Notes: a model not told the origin generated them from the letters alone. A stretch of DNA of 64,000 bases from Pseudomonadota bacterium (GCA_003577275.1 QEVO01000002.1:1-64000), one strand, 5' to 3'; numbered from the stretch's first letter, positions 44,176 to 53,734 are shown. Translations and numbers: made by a program.

Positions 44176-44193
44176 CAGCGAAGGATAAACGCC

Positions 44194-44991
44194 ATGGCGC
44201 GGTTGAAGGACAAAATCGCTATCGTCACCGGCGGCGCATCGGGCATCGGCAAGGCGACCTCGGAGCTTTTCGCCGAAGAGGGCGCTACCGTCATCATCGC
44301 CGACGTCAATGCCCAGACAGGCAAAGATATCGCCTCGGGGATTCCCAACGCCATGTTCATTACCCACGACGCTGGCGAGGAGGACTCCTGGAAAACCTTG
44401 ATGGCCGAGGTGTTAAATCGCTTTGGCCGGCTTGACGTGTTAGTCAACAACGCGGCGATTACCGGCACGCATGGTCCAATGGCTGACCCGGAAACCACTA
44501 CCGTGGAGAATTGGCGGGCGATCCATCGCGTCAATTCGGAGGGTTTTTTTTTAGGCTGCAAGCACGCCATCGCCGCCATGAAGGGCAGGGGCGGCGGCTC
44601 CATCGTCAATATCTCCTCCGGCGGCGCCATCATCCCCAGCCCCATGAACACCCCTTACGGCGCGGCCAAGGCGGGCGTACTCAATCTGACCATCACCATC
44701 GCCATTCATTGCGCCGTCGAAGGCTATGGCATCCGCTGCAACGCGGTGCTGCCCGGCGGCACGCGCACGCCAATGCTCCTGGGCCTTTTTGAAACCATGA
44801 GCGGCAGCAAGGGAGCAAAAGCTGCTGAGATTGAAAAAGCCTTCGCCCAGCATCAAACGATGCAACGCTTGGCTAATCCGCGCGAGATCGCCAATGCGAT
44901 TTTGTTTCTGGCGTCTGACGAGTCTTCCTACGTCAATGCCGAGTTTCTGGTGGTGGACGGCGGCGCGCGCTATCCAACCATGCTGGCCTAA
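44194..44991 (+). CDS. Short-chain dehydrogenase/reductase
   Basis: 265 residues. VTGGASGIGKA, NNAAITG, NISSGGA and YGAAK (tyrosine-lysine pair) form the SDR set. It follows the previous SDR by 18 bp in the same operon and converges, with a four-base overlap of stop regions, on a minus-strand SDR. Confidence 0.85.
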   Translation: MARLKDKIAIVTGGASGIGKATSELFAEEGATVIIADVNAQTGKDIASGIPNAMFITHDAGEEDSWKTLMAEVLNRFGRLDVLVNNAAITGTHGPMADPETTTVENWRAIHRVNSEGFFLGCKHAIAAMKGRGGGSIVNISSGGAIIPSPMNTPYGAAKAGVLNLTITIAIHCAVEGYGIRCNAVLPGGTRTPMLLGLFETMSGSKGAKAAEIEKAFAQHQTMQRLANPREIANAILFLASDESSYVNAEFLVVDGGARYPTMLA

Positions 44992-45821
44992 AGCCCTGAA
45001 TGGATGCCGCCGTTGGGCTCCAGGGTCTGACCGGTGAAATACGAGCCGGCGTCACTGGCGAGAAACAAGATCGCTTCCGCCACCTCGCGGGGATCGGCCA
45101 TGCGCTGCAAAGGCGTAGTTTGCATCAGCATGTCGAGAAATTCCGGCATCAGTCCATCGCGCACCATGGGGGTATCGATGGCTCCTGGGGCCACGGCGTT
45201 GACGCGGATGCCGCGCGGTCCAAGTTCGGTGGCGGCGTTGCGGGTCAGCGCGACGATTGCCGCCTTGGCGGCGGTGTAATGGGCCTCGCTCATGGGGGCG
45301 AGAAAGGCGGCGGCGCTGCTGCAGTTGACGATCGCGCCCTTGCTCTGGCGGGTCATGATCGGAATGGCGGCGCGCATGCAATAGAACGTGCCATAAAGGT
45401 GAACCTTCAGCATGCGCTTGAAATCGTCATCGGTTAAATGGTGGAAAAACTCCGGCGGCCGGCGGGGCGGGCGGCGCTCGCGCAGTGATTGTGCGATCAG
45501 GGCCATTTCCTCATGCACCTTGCGCTTCTCCTCCGCCGAGGCGAAGGCGATGCCCGCCACATTGGCCATGATGTCAAGCCGGCCGTGGCGTTCCTCGACG
45601 CTGACGACCACCGCGTTGACAGCGGCGCTGTCGCTGACATCAAGCACGATTTTCTCGCTCTTGCTGCCTTTGGGTAGGAGGCTGAGCGTCTCCTCAAGCC
45701 CCTTGTCGTTGACGTCGGTGGCGACGATCGTCGCTCCTGCTTCCGCCATTAAGACAGCGGTGGCGCGGCCAATGCCGGAAGCTGCGCCGGTGATGAAGGC
45801 AACTCGTCCCTCTAAGGTCAT
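44988..45821 (-). CDS. Short-chain dehydrogenase/reductase
   Basis: 277 residues. ITGAASGIGRA, NVAG, NCSSAAAF and YTAAK are present; the C-terminus ends EPNGGIHSGL. An insertion of about 25 residues after NVAGIAFASAEEKRKVHEEM sets it and the next gene apart from other SDRs here. Same orientation and close spacing (11 bp) indicate an operon with that neighbour. Confidence 0.85.
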   Translation of the reverse strand: MTLEGRVAFITGAASGIGRATAVLMAEAGATIVATDVNDKGLEETLSLLPKGSKSEKIVLDVSDSAAVNAVVVSVEERHGRLDIMANVAGIAFASAEEKRKVHEEMALIAQSLRERRPPRRPPEFFHHLTDDDFKRMLKVHLYGTFYCMRAAIPIMTRQSKGAIVNCSSAAAFLAPMSEAHYTAAKAAIVALTRNAATELGPRGIRVNAVAPGAIDTPMVRDGLMPEFLDMLMQTTPLQRMADPREVAEAILFLASDAGSYFTGQTLEPNGGIHSGL

Positions 45822-45832
45822 GGGATTAATCC

Positions 45833-46660
45833 TTAATAATGCAGGCCGCCGTTGGGATTTAACGATTGGCCGGCGTAATAGGCTGAGTCATCGGCAGCGA
45901 GAAACAGCGCGGTTTTCGCCACATCGTCCGGAGACCCTAAGCGCCGCATCGGCACCTGTTGCAGCATCATCTCGGCAATGGGACGTGGGATGACGTCGGT
46001 CATGGCGGTTGCGATGGTGCCGGGGCTGATGGCATTGACGCGCAGCCCACGCGCCGACAGTTCCGTCGCCGCCGCGCGCGTCAAGCCAATGATGCCGGCC
46101 TTGGCGGCGCAATAATGGTGCGGCGTGCCGGGGCGGCTGAAGAACGCGCCGGAGCTGGCGCAGTTGATAATAACGCCCTGACCCTGGCGCAGCATGGTCG
46201 GAATGACGGCGCGCATGCAATAGAAGGTGCCGAGGATATGAACGGAAATAACGCGGTCGAATTCCTCATCGGTCATCTGCGCGAAGAGATCGAACTGCGT
46301 AGTGGCCTTGCCGGTGGCGGTGATTTCGGAAAAGATCGCCTGCGTCATCCGGTTGAAGCGCTGTTCTTCCTCCTTGCTGCCCCAGGCGATGCCGGCATAG
46401 TTGACCAGGATATCCAGGCGGCCGTGGCGGGCGATCACATCGCCGATGAGATCATTGACCGCCTGGCTGTCGGCAACGTCAAGCTTGGCCGCTTCCGTCT
46501 TCGCGGCGGTCGGCAAGTCCTTGATCGTCGTTTGCGCGCCGGCAAGATCGATGTCGGCGGCGATCACGATTGCGCCTTCCTGGGCAAAGAGGCGCGCCGT
46601 GGCGCGCCCCAAGCCGGACCCCGCGCCGGTCAGGAACGCGATTTTTCCTTGCAGCTTCAC
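45833..46660 (-). CDS. Short-chain dehydrogenase/reductase
   Basis: 275 residues. [23 protein letters not shown] and YCAAK form the SDR set. It shares the insertion after [17 protein letters not shown] and the C-terminal NPNGGLHY with the previous gene, so the two are recent paralogues. GTG 46660 (MKLQGK) is chosen because the fold begins there; an ATG at 46738 would run into the divergent promoter. Confidence 0.83.
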   Translation of the reverse strand: MKLQGKIAFLTGAGSGLGRATARLFAQEGAIVIAADIDLAGAQTTIKDLPTAAKTEAAKLDVADSQAVNDLIGDVIARHGRLDILVNYAGIAWGSKEEEQRFNRMTQAIFSEITATGKATTQFDLFAQMTDEEFDRVISVHILGTFYCMRAVIPTMLRQGQGVIINCASSGAFFSRPGTPHHYCAAKAGIIGLTRAAATELSARGLRVNAISPGTIATAMTDVIPRPIAEMMLQQVPMRRLGSPDDVAKTALFLAADDSAYYAGQSLNPNGGLHY

Positions 46661-46683
46661 CTTGCCACCCCCGTTTTCAATAA

Positions 46684-46747
46684 TTGGATTTGCCGGACGC
46701 CGTGGTATAGTCGCGAAAATAGTAAACAAAGGTGACAATAAATGTCA
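46684..46747 (+). promoter_or_regulatory. marR2 promoter and inverted repeat at its start codon
   Basis: TTGGAT (46684-46689) and TATAGT (46706-46711), 16 bp apart, form a promoter candidate. TGACA (46733-46737) and TGTCA (46743-46747) are arms of an inverted repeat spanning the start codon, a possible MarR binding site that would block early elongation or initiation. Confidence 0.4.
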
Positions 46748-47278
46748 ACCAAGATGACTAAACGAAAATCGTCCGGCGCTTCCGCCCTTCACGCTTCCCA
46801 TGCCGACCTGGTGGCGGCGCTGCGCGGACCCCATATCCTCAATCAGATGTACTGGATTTACCAGAGCGGGCGGCTGGGCGCGCTGAAGCGCTTAAGCAAA
46901 AAGGGCCACCCGAAATTAAGCCTCGCCCATGCCCTTCTCATCAGCAGCGTCGACCCGCAGGGCACGCGCATCGGCGTACTGGCGGCGCGCACCAACAAGA
47001 CCAAGCAATTCACTGGCCGTCTGGTGCAGGAGCTGGAGAAGCGGGGCTATCTTGTCGCCATGCCCGATCCGTCGGACGGCCGCGCCGCCATTGTCCGCGC
47101 CAGCGCCAAGGGCGTGCAGTTCTTGGCCGATACCGTAGCCTACAAGCGCGAATTCGAAGCAATGCTGACCGCCGCCATCGGCAAGAAACGGATGCAGGCA
47201 TTGACACAAGCCGTCGATGCCCTGGCGGACTTCTTGCAATCGCGCGGTGAGAAAATATCCACCGTGGATGATGCGTAA
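46742..47278 (+). CDS. MarR-family transcriptional regulator
   Basis: 178 residues. A winged helix-turn-helix is visible ([50 protein letters not shown] wing). It is divergent from the two minus-strand SDRs and 32 bp upstream of an esterase gene, so it could control both. AAAGGTG precedes the ATG. Confidence 0.83.
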   Translation: MSTKMTKRKSSGASALHASHADLVAALRGPHILNQMYWIYQSGRLGALKRLSKKGHPKLSLAHALLISSVDPQGTRIGVLAARTNKTKQFTGRLVQELEKRGYLVAMPDPSDGRAAIVRASAKGVQFLADTVAYKREFEAMLTAAIGKKRMQALTQAVDALADFLQSRGEKISTVDDA

Positions 47279-47310
47279 ACAGAATTGATCATTTTGGAAA
47301 GGATCAGGCA

Positions 47311-48267
47311 ATGTCTAAACTCGGAGTGCAAGAACAGGCTTTAATGCAGCGGATAAAAGCGGGCGGCTTTCGTCCCGCCAGTCAGATACCGTTGGAAGAA
47401 TCCCGCAATGGCCTGACGCAAATGGCCATCGTCATGGCCGGACCGAAGGTTGAGGTGGGCGCGGTCAGCGATCGCAAAATTCAGGGCCCCGGCGGCATGC
47501 TGCCCATTCGCATCTACCGGCCGCAGGCTGATGTCAAAGGCCCCCTGCCGGTGGCGCTTTATTTCCACGGCGGCGGTTTTTATCTCGGTAATCTGGAAAC
47601 CCATGACCATGTCTGTCGCTTTTTATGCCGGAACGCCGGCGTTATCGTCATTGCGGTGGATTATCGCCTGGCGCCGGAGCACAAGTTTCCCGCCGCCATC
47701 GAGGATTGTTACGCCGCGTTGTGTTGGACGGTGGAAAACGCCGCCAAGGAAGGCTTTGACGCCAACCGCATCGCGCTCGTTGGCGACAGCGCCGGCGGCG
47801 CCATCGTTGTCAGCGTGTGCCTGATGGCGCGGCAGAAGGGCGGCCCAAAAATCGCCTACCAAGTATCGGTCTATCCGGCGTTGACGGTGGACGACGGCGA
47901 AGATTTCCCGTCGCGCCGCACCCTGGGCAGCGGCGATTATTTCATCGCTCACGATGATTTCGCCTTCTTTCGCAAGCTCTATCTAGAGAACCCCGACAAG
48001 GACGCGCAAAACCCCTTGGCCTCGCCGATCCGGGCGAAGGATTACGCCAACCTGCCGCCGGCGCTGGTCATCGCCGCGGAATTTGACCCATGCGTGGACG
48101 AAAACGCGCGCTATGCCGAGCGCCTGAAGGCGGACGGCGTGGCGGCGGAATACGTCTGCTTTAAGGGCACCCTTCATCCCTTCTTTCTGTTCGATGGCGT
48201 GCTCGACGCCGGCCGTCAGGGGCAGAAGCTGGTGGCCGACCGTCTACGCGAACGATTGGGCGGGTAG
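47311..48267 (+). CDS. Alpha/beta-hydrolase, hormone-sensitive-lipase family
   Basis: 318 residues. The oxyanion motif HGGGF (86-90), nucleophile S160 in GDSAGG, aspartate in AEFDPCVDE and histidine in GTLHPFF form a complete HSL-type esterase set. No signal peptide, so cytoplasmic. Likely hydrolyses an ester or lactone in the catabolic route; located after marR. Confidence 0.87.
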   Translation: MSKLGVQEQALMQRIKAGGFRPASQIPLEESRNGLTQMAIVMAGPKVEVGAVSDRKIQGPGGMLPIRIYRPQADVKGPLPVALYFHGGGFYLGNLETHDHVCRFLCRNAGVIVIAVDYRLAPEHKFPAAIEDCYAALCWTVENAAKEGFDANRIALVGDSAGGAIVVSVCLMARQKGGPKIAYQVSVYPALTVDDGEDFPSRRTLGSGDYFIAHDDFAFFRKLYLENPDKDAQNPLASPIRAKDYANLPPALVIAAEFDPCVDENARYAERLKADGVAAEYVCFKGTLHPFFLFDGVLDAGRQGQKLVADRLRERLGG

Positions 48268-48281
48268 AAAAGTCGCGCCTC

Positions 48282-49310
48282 TTATCCTGCCGCGCAATGC
48301 GTGAGGAAGGATTCGATCTCCTGCGGCGTGGTGGCGAAGCTTGTCACCAGTCGGAAAACATTTTCGCCGAATAGCGGCCAAGGATGAAAGAGGTGGCCCT
48401 GGCGTTGCAGCGCCGCCGCCCGCGATGGCGGGAATGTGGCGAATGTCACATTGGCCACCGTCGGCAGATCATAAAGCAGGCCAAGGGCGCTTAACCCTTT
48501 TCTCAGCATGTCTCCCATGGCGTTGGCGTGGGCGGCGTTTTTCAGCCACAGATCATTATCCAACAGCGCCAACAGCTGCGCCGACAGATAGCGTTGCTTG
48601 GAGGCAAGCTGGCCGGCGCGCTTGCGGATGTAGATAAAATCCGCCGCCAGCGCGGGCGTGAAGAACACCACCGCCTCCGCCAGGAGTGCGCCGTTCTTGG
48701 TGCCGCCGAACGACAGCACATCCACCCCGGCTTTCCAGGTGATCTCCGCCGGCGTGCAGCCAAGGCTTGCCACCGCGTTGGCGAGCCGCGCGCCATCCAT
48801 ATGAAGATGCAGGCCATGTCCTTTGATCAGCGCCGACAGGCGTTGGATCTCCTGCGTTCCGTAGACGGTTCCGGCTTCCGTAACCTGGGATAGACTGAGC
48901 GCGGCGGGGCGGGGGTAATTGGCGCCTTTGCCGCCAACCAATTGCAAAAGCGCCGCCACCGCGGCGGGATCGATTTTGCCCTCGCTGCCATCCGCCAGCA
49001 GCACCTTGCCCCCGGTGAAGAATTCCGGCATGCCGCATTCGCTTTGCTCCAGATGGCTGTGGGCGTGGGCGATCACCGATTCGTAAGGCCTGACCAGGCT
49101 CATCAGCGCGGCGCAGTTGGAGGCCGAGCCATTGAACACCGGAAACGCCAGCAGCGTTTCATGCTCGAACACCTCGCGCAGTCTGACGGTGAGCCGGGCG
49201 GTCAGATCGTCGCCGCCATAGGGTTTGGCATGGCCCTCATTGGCGGCGGCCAGAGCCGCCATGATCTGCGGGTGAACGGCGGTGGTGTTATCGCTGAGCA
49301 GGTAGGCCAT
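48282..49310 (-). CDS. ltaE: Low-specificity L-threonine aldolase
   Basis: 342 residues, fold-type I PLP enzyme. SDNTTAVHP at the N-terminus, HSHLEQSECG, HMDGARLANAV and the PLP lysine in LSFGGTKNG match threonine aldolases. It cleaves threonine or allo-threonine to glycine and acetaldehyde. Start ATG 49310 begins the conserved sequence. Divergent from the hydroxyacid dehydrogenase gene with about 130 bp between. Confidence 0.85.
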   Translation of the reverse strand: MAYLLSDNTTAVHPQIMAALAAANEGHAKPYGGDDLTARLTVRLREVFEHETLLAFPVFNGSASNCAALMSLVRPYESVIAHAHSHLEQSECGMPEFFTGGKVLLADGSEGKIDPAAVAALLQLVGGKGANYPRPAALSLSQVTEAGTVYGTQEIQRLSALIKGHGLHLHMDGARLANAVASLGCTPAEITWKAGVDVLSFGGTKNGALLAEAVVFFTPALAADFIYIRKRAGQLASKQRYLSAQLLALLDNDLWLKNAAHANAMGDMLRKGLSALGLLYDLPTVANVTFATFPPSRAAALQRQGHLFHPWPLFGENVFRLVTSFATTPQEIESFLTHCAAG

Positions 49311-49443
49311 GGGGATAGAAGCTCCAAGATCGTTGGGGGCAGGGGGCAGCAGGGGCGTATATCGGCGAAAAATACTTTGCTGACAAGGCGTCCGCTTTGC
49401 AATATCGCTGTTGGCAGGCGCGACAGACAAGGTGATCGACAGC

Positions 49444-50382
49444 ATGGCCAATCCCGTTCTTCTTTATGCCTGTAGCGGGGTCGACCCGAAGCCCTGGATC
49501 GACGCCTTTTGCCTGCACATGCCCGAGCTTGAAGTCCGGCAATGGCCCCATCTGGGCGATCCGGCCGATATCGACTACGTCTTGGCCTGGAAGCAGCCGC
49601 CGGGGCTGTTGCAGACTCTTCCCAACCTCAAGGTCATTTTTTCCCTGGGCGCCGGGGTGGAGCATGTGTTGAGCGACCACACGCTGCCGCCCGGCATTCC
49701 CTTGGTGCGCATGGTCGATCCGGGGCTGACCATCGGCATGGTCGAATTCGTGCTTCTTTGCGTCTTACGCTACCACCGCCGTCTGCCGGAGCACGAGGCC
49801 AACCAGAAAGCGCGCCGCTGGCAGGCGTTGACGCCCAAGCTGCCGCAGGATCAGCGGGTAGGGATCATGGGCCTGGGTGAACTGGGGGCGGCCTGCGCCC
49901 AAAGCCTGGTCACCCTTGACTTTGACGTGGCGGGTTGGAGCCGGACGGCCAAATCGCTGGCGGGGGTGATGTGCTTTCATGGGCCGGAAGGCTTGATTCC
50001 GTTCCTCAACCGCACGGATATTGTGGTTTGCCTGTTGCCGCTGACGGCGGATACCGACAGCATCCTCAACGCCCGGACCCTGGCGGCGCTGCCGCGCGGC
50101 GCTTATGTCATCAACGCGGCGCGCGGCCGCCACGTGGTGGAGGAGGATTTGCTCGCGGCCGTGGACAGCGGCCATATCGCCGGCGCGACGCTGGATGTAT
50201 TCCGTCAGGAGCCGCTGCCCCCCGACCACCGCTTTTGGAGCCACCCCAAGGTGACGGTCATCCCCCACTCTGCGGCGCTGACCCAGCCCAAAACGGCGGC
50301 CCGGACCATTGCCGACAACATCCGCCGCCACCAATCCGGCCAACCGCTCCTCTATGTGGTCGATCGGGCAAGGGGGTATTGA
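49444..50382 (+). CDS. D-2-hydroxyacid dehydrogenase, GhrA-like
   Basis: 312 residues. The Rossmann motif is GIMGLGELGAA; catalytic arginine lies in INAARGRH, glutamate in DVFRQEPLP, histidine in IPHSAA. Closest in style to glyoxylate/hydroxypyruvate reductase A. It reduces 2-oxoacids such as glyoxylate or hydroxypyruvate with NAD(P)H. AAGGTGA precedes the ATG at 49444. Convergent with the peptidase gene. Confidence 0.85.
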   Translation: MANPVLLYACSGVDPKPWIDAFCLHMPELEVRQWPHLGDPADIDYVLAWKQPPGLLQTLPNLKVIFSLGAGVEHVLSDHTLPPGIPLVRMVDPGLTIGMVEFVLLCVLRYHRRLPEHEANQKARRWQALTPKLPQDQRVGIMGLGELGAACAQSLVTLDFDVAGWSRTAKSLAGVMCFHGPEGLIPFLNRTDIVVCLLPLTADTDSILNARTLAALPRGAYVINAARGRHVVEEDLLAAVDSGHIAGATLDVFRQEPLPPDHRFWSHPKVTVIPHSAALTQPKTAARTIADNIRRHQSGQPLLYVVDRARGY

Positions 50383-50399
50383 TGGCCTCGCCAGCTCCT

Positions 50400-52043
50400 C
50401 TAACGGCGCGGGGACTTTTTGACCGTTTGTTGCGGCTTGGCGAACAGATCGCCAAAGAAGTCGCCGGGCAGCCACGCCGGGCGCGTATCGTCATTGGCGA
50501 TGTCGCGGGCGATTTCGTAGTTCAGCCGGGCGAACTTGGCGCCGACGCGATAATCGATCGGCTGTGAAAGATCGTCCGACGGCTGGTGATAGTTGTGCGC
50601 GGCGAAGGCGCCGAACGCACGCGCGCCATCGCCGCCGAAGCCGGTTATCAGGTAGACTGCGGGTACGCCTTGCATGACGAAGCTGAAATGATCGCTGCGG
50701 GTGTAGAGGCTCTCTTGCGGCAGCGGATCAGGCGAGAGACTGACGCCCATCCGGTCTGCGGCGCGGCGCACCACTGGACCCAGGTTGGTGCGTTCGTTGC
50801 CGAAGGCGACCACGTCGATGAAATCGTAGGTCAGCATCGGCATGTCGAGATTGATCACCGCCGCCAGCCGGCCAGGAACCGTCGGGTAGCTCGCGAAGGC
50901 CTGTGAGCCGGCATGACCTTTTTCCTCGGCGGTGACGAACACGAAGGCCACCGTGCGCCGCGGCGGCTGACCTTCGGCGAAACCGCGGGCGACTTCGAGG
51001 GCGGTGGCGACGCCGGAGGCGTTGTCCATGGCGCCGTTGAAGATCACGTCGCCCTGGCCGCCCTCTTTGACGCCGAAATGGTCAAGGTGCGCGGAAATCA
51101 CGATGACTTCGTTTTTCAGCACCGGGTCGACGCCCTCGACCACGCCCACCACATTGACGCTGGTCAAGGGTTTGGTCTCGACATTAAGTTCCGCATCGAG
51201 GGATACGGGCAGCCGGAAGGACTTGGTCTTGCCGGCCTCGGCGTCTCGGTAGACTTGGTCGAGCGGCACCGGAGAGCCGGCGAACAGCTTCGCGGCGCCG
51301 GCAAGACTGATGTAGCCGAGGGGAGCGGCCTCACGCCCCGGCAGGTAATATTCGCCATCGGGCTGACGCCAGGTCATATCCCAGACGCCTCTGTGGCTTA
51401 AGAGGCGCGCAAACGGACGGCGGCTTTCCTCCGCCGGCGTTTGGATGAGCAGCACGCCCACCGCGCCATGAGCCGCGGCGACGGAGAACTTCGTGCGGAT
51501 CGAGGCGTGGTAGGCGCGCTCCTCGGTTTGAAAACCGGCGGGCGCGCCTGCCAGCACGGCGACGATCTTGCCCTTAGCATCAAGGCCGCGATAGTCGTCC
51601 CGCTTTGCCTTTTTATCGACGATGCCGAAACCGGCGAACACCACTGGCGCGGAAAGCCGCAGCTCCTGCGCCGTCGGATATGGCCGAGGGAGATAATCGT
51701 CGCCGAACACGAGCTGCGCCGGCGCTGCGCCCTTGGCGCGCACGGTCAGCCGTCCTTCGTCGGCGGCGCGGAAGCTGAGGAGCGCGATCGACTGGTAATA
51801 GCCGCCGTTCTCGCCTCCCGGCTTGACGCCAAGCTGCGCCAGCTGCGTGGCGACATAGGCGGCTGCAATTTCGTGGCCGCGCGCGCCGGTGTCGCGCCCC
51901 TCAAGAAGGTCGCTGGCGAGAAACCCCATGTGCGCCTTGACCCGTTCGGCGGATTTCGCCGCATCATAGAGCGGCTCGGCAAGACTCGCGCCGCACCAGA
52001 CCAGCGCCGACAGCACACCCGCGACAACCTTCAACTTCAGCAA
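50400..52043 (-). CDS. M28-family zinc metallopeptidase with PA insert
   Basis: 547 residues. A signal peptide (LLKLKVVAGVLSALVWCGAS, cleavage after LA) targets the periplasm. A protease-associated domain occupies the middle; the M28 core shows metal ligands in SAHLDH, GAMDNASG, TAEEKG, LDMPM and RSDHFSF. It acts as an aminopeptidase or carboxypeptidase-like enzyme. TTG 52043 is preferred for its AGGGAGG site; an ATG at 52076 without such a site is the alternative. Confidence 0.85.
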   Translation of the reverse strand: MLKLKVVAGVLSALVWCGASLAEPLYDAAKSAERVKAHMGFLASDLLEGRDTGARGHEIAAAYVATQLAQLGVKPGGENGGYYQSIALLSFRAADEGRLTVRAKGAAPAQLVFGDDYLPRPYPTAQELRLSAPVVFAGFGIVDKKAKRDDYRGLDAKGKIVAVLAGAPAGFQTEERAYHASIRTKFSVAAAHGAVGVLLIQTPAEESRRPFARLLSHRGVWDMTWRQPDGEYYLPGREAAPLGYISLAGAAKLFAGSPVPLDQVYRDAEAGKTKSFRLPVSLDAELNVETKPLTSVNVVGVVEGVDPVLKNEVIVISAHLDHFGVKEGGQGDVIFNGAMDNASGVATALEVARGFAEGQPPRRTVAFVFVTAEEKGHAGSQAFASYPTVPGRLAAVINLDMPMLTYDFIDVVAFGNERTNLGPVVRRAADRMGVSLSPDPLPQESLYTRSDHFSFVMQGVPAVYLITGFGGDGARAFGAFAAHNYHQPSDDLSQPIDYRVGAKFARLNYEIARDIANDDTRPAWLPGDFFGDLFAKPQQTVKKSPRR

Positions 52044-52136
52044 GACGGCCTCCCTCAAAATACGATAGCCAAACATGAGGGAGGGCGGCCAGGATCGCCC
52101 CCGCCATTTTGCGGGGGGGGGGGTAGGTGACAGGGC

Positions 52137-52217
52137 GATCACCCTGCGTCTAGTTATTTTGCGGCGGCCTGCCACCCGAAGCCCCGGAGGGGCGCAGGGT
52201 GGCGGATGGGGTGAGAT
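52137..52217. repeat. Direct repeat copy A (contains tRNA-Ser 3' end)
   Basis: About 80 bp nearly identical to 52517-52596. It contains the GCCACCC...GGGTGGC hairpin with an inner CCCC/GGGG stem, and ends with the 18 bp that form the 3' end of tRNA-Ser (TGGCGGATGGGGTGAGAT), but without the rest of the tRNA. It lies 21 bp from the end of the GIY-YIG gene. Confidence 0.75.
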
Positions 52218-52238
52218 AGTGAAAACAGCCTCAAAGCC

Positions 52239-52475
52239 TCACCAAAATCGTTTCATGGCTACGGCCTTCCCAGAGCCTGATTTGAAATATTTCTCCAGCT
52301 CTCGGGCTTTTGTTTCCGTCTCCACGGCCACATAGCTTTTTAGTTTCACCGGCAAATAGGCCTTAGTCGAAATCACCTGGCCCTTTTGATGGGAGGCGAA
52401 GCGCCGTTTCAAATTATCGGTTGAGCCGACATAAATATTGCCGTTGCCGAGTTCCAGAAAGTAGACATACCACAT
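52239..52475 (-). CDS. GIY-YIG nuclease-domain protein
   Basis: 78 residues. VYFLELGNGNIYVGSTDNLK contains the GIY-YIG variant (VYF...IYVG), followed by RRFASHQ with the catalytic arginine and the conserved RELEKYFKSGSG tail carrying the glutamate. Small single-domain members (UPF0213-like) have unknown roles in DNA processing. The gene is enclosed by two 80-bp direct repeats and sits directly downstream of tRNA-Ser, as if carried by a tiny mobile unit. Confidence 0.82.
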   Translation of the reverse strand: MWYVYFLELGNGNIYVGSTDNLKRRFASHQKGQVISTKAYLPVKLKSYVAVETETKARELEKYFKSGSGKAVAMKRFW

Positions 52476-52516
52476 TGACGTCCCCAGTCTCCCTACGCTC
52501 CTGTGGAGCTTCGGGA

Positions 52517-52596
52517 GATCACCCTGCGCCTTGTTATTTGCGGTGGCCTGCCACCCGAAGCCCCGGAGGGGCGCAGGGTGGCGGATGGGGTGAGAT
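52517..52596. repeat. Direct repeat copy B (overlaps tRNA-Ser 3' end)
   Basis: 80 bp matching copy A with only a few differences. Positions 52579-52596 are the genuine 3' end of the tRNA-Ser gene. The two copies bracket the GIY-YIG gene in direct orientation, 380 bp apart. Confidence 0.75.
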
Positions 52597-52668
52597 TCGA
52601 ACTCACGGTGACGTTGCCGCCACGCCGGTTTTCAAGACCGGTGCCTTAAACCACTCGGCCACCCATCC
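52579..52668 (-). tRNA. tRNA-Ser(UGA)
   Basis: 90 nt with encoded CCA. The acceptor stem is GGATGGG/CCCATCC, the anticodon loop CTTGAAA gives anticodon UGA, a long variable arm (class II) is present, and the T-arm is GTGAGTTCGAATCTCAC. All arms pair as expected for serine tRNA. Confidence 0.93.
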
Positions 52669-52781
52669 AGGTAGCCCCCGTTTTAGCCGATCCGGCCAAG
52701 GCCGCAAACCTTCTTTTATTGCTCCTTCTTCCTCTCCCGCGAGGAGACTTCTGCGAAAGCGGCATTCGCAAAATCAATGTC

Positions 52782-52851
52782 GTCATTCCCGCGTAAGCGG
52801 GGATCCAGTCTTTTGATTTTGCTATGGATTCCCGCTTATCAAGGGAATGAC
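52782..52851. repeat. Dispersed palindromic repeat
   Basis: GTCATTCCCGC at the left and GGGAATGAC at the right end form a long imperfect palindrome, with an inner repeat GGATCCA/TGGATTC. This type of sequence is common between genes in many proteobacteria and probably belongs to a non-autonomous palindromic element. It lies between tRNA-Ser and rsmA; no gene is seen in 52669-52885. Confidence 0.6.
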
Positions 52852-52885
52852 AATAACCACCCAAAGCATACCATTCGATGGCTGG

Positions 52886-53734
52886 CTACAGTCCTGCTTC
52901 CTCCACCCTGCGGGCGAGCCGGGCGAAGTCGGCGACCGACAGCTCCTCGGCGCGGGCGGTGTCGGCAATGCCGGCGGCGGCCAAGAGCGGCAGGGGGTCG
53001 GGGATTAGCGATTTTAAGCTGGCGCGGAGCATCTTGCGGCGCTGACCGAAGGCGGCGGCGGTGACCCGTTCCAAGGTGGCGATGGGTGGCTCGGCCGGCG
53101 CATCTTCCCGCGGCAGCAACTGCACCACGCAAGAGGTAACCTTGGGCGGCGGCACGAACGCCTTAGAGCTGACCTCGAACAGGATTTTAGGCGTCGTGCG
53201 GTATTGCGCCAGCACCGAGAGGCGGCCGTAGTCCTTGCTTCTGGGTTGGGCGACGATGCGCTCGCCCACTTCCTTCTGGAACATCAGGGTGAGCGAGGAA
53301 AACCACGCCGGCCACGGCTCGGCGGTCAGCCATTTGACCAGCAAGGCGGTGCCGATGTTGTAGGGCAGGTTGGCCACCACCTTGACCCGCTCCTCGGCAA
53401 AAAGCCGGCGCTCGTCCATGGCCAGCGCATCACCCTGAAGGACGTGGAGGCGGCCGGAATAGGCGGCGGCGATCTCCGTCAAGGCGTCCAGGCAGCGCGG
53501 ATCGGTTTCCACCGCCACCACGCGCCGCGCCCCGGCGGCGAGCAGCGCCCGGGTCAAGCCGCCGGGGCCTGGGCCCACTTCATAGACCGTATGTCCTTCC
53601 AGCGGTCCGGCGGCGCGGGCGATGCGGCCGGTCAGGTTCAAGTCCAAGAGGAAATTCTGGCCTAAGGATTTCTTGGCCATCAGGCCATGGCGCACGATGA
53701 CCTCGCGCAGCGGCGGCAAGCCGTCGCCGCTCAT
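52886..53734 (-). CDS. rsmA: 16S rRNA dimethyladenosine transferase
   Basis: 282 residues. [11 protein letters not shown] at the N-terminus, the SAM site [10 protein letters not shown], and the NLPY catalytic motif ([14 protein letters not shown]) identify RsmA/KsgA, which dimethylates two adjacent adenines in helix 45 of 16S rRNA. Its ATG overlaps the pdxA stop by four bases, in the widely conserved surA-pdxA-rsmA order. Confidence 0.95.
   Translation of the reverse strand: MSGDGLPPLREVIVRHGLMAKKSLGQNFLLDLNLTGRIARAAGPLEGHTVYEVGPGPGGLTRALLAAGARRVVAVETDPRCLDALTEIAAAYSGRLHVLQGDALAMDERRLFAEERVKVVANLPYNIGTALLVKWLTAEPWPAWFSSLTLMFQKEVGERIVAQPRSKDYGRLSVLAQYRTTPKILFEVSSKAFVPPPKVTSCVVQLLPREDAPAEPPIATLERVTAAAFGQRRKMLRASLKSLIPDPLPLLAAAGIADTARAEELSVADFARLARRVEEAGL

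Noticed and set aside
52782..52851. Terminator of rsmA
   Set aside because: It has no T tract and matches the widespread dispersed palindromes, so it is annotated as a repeat.
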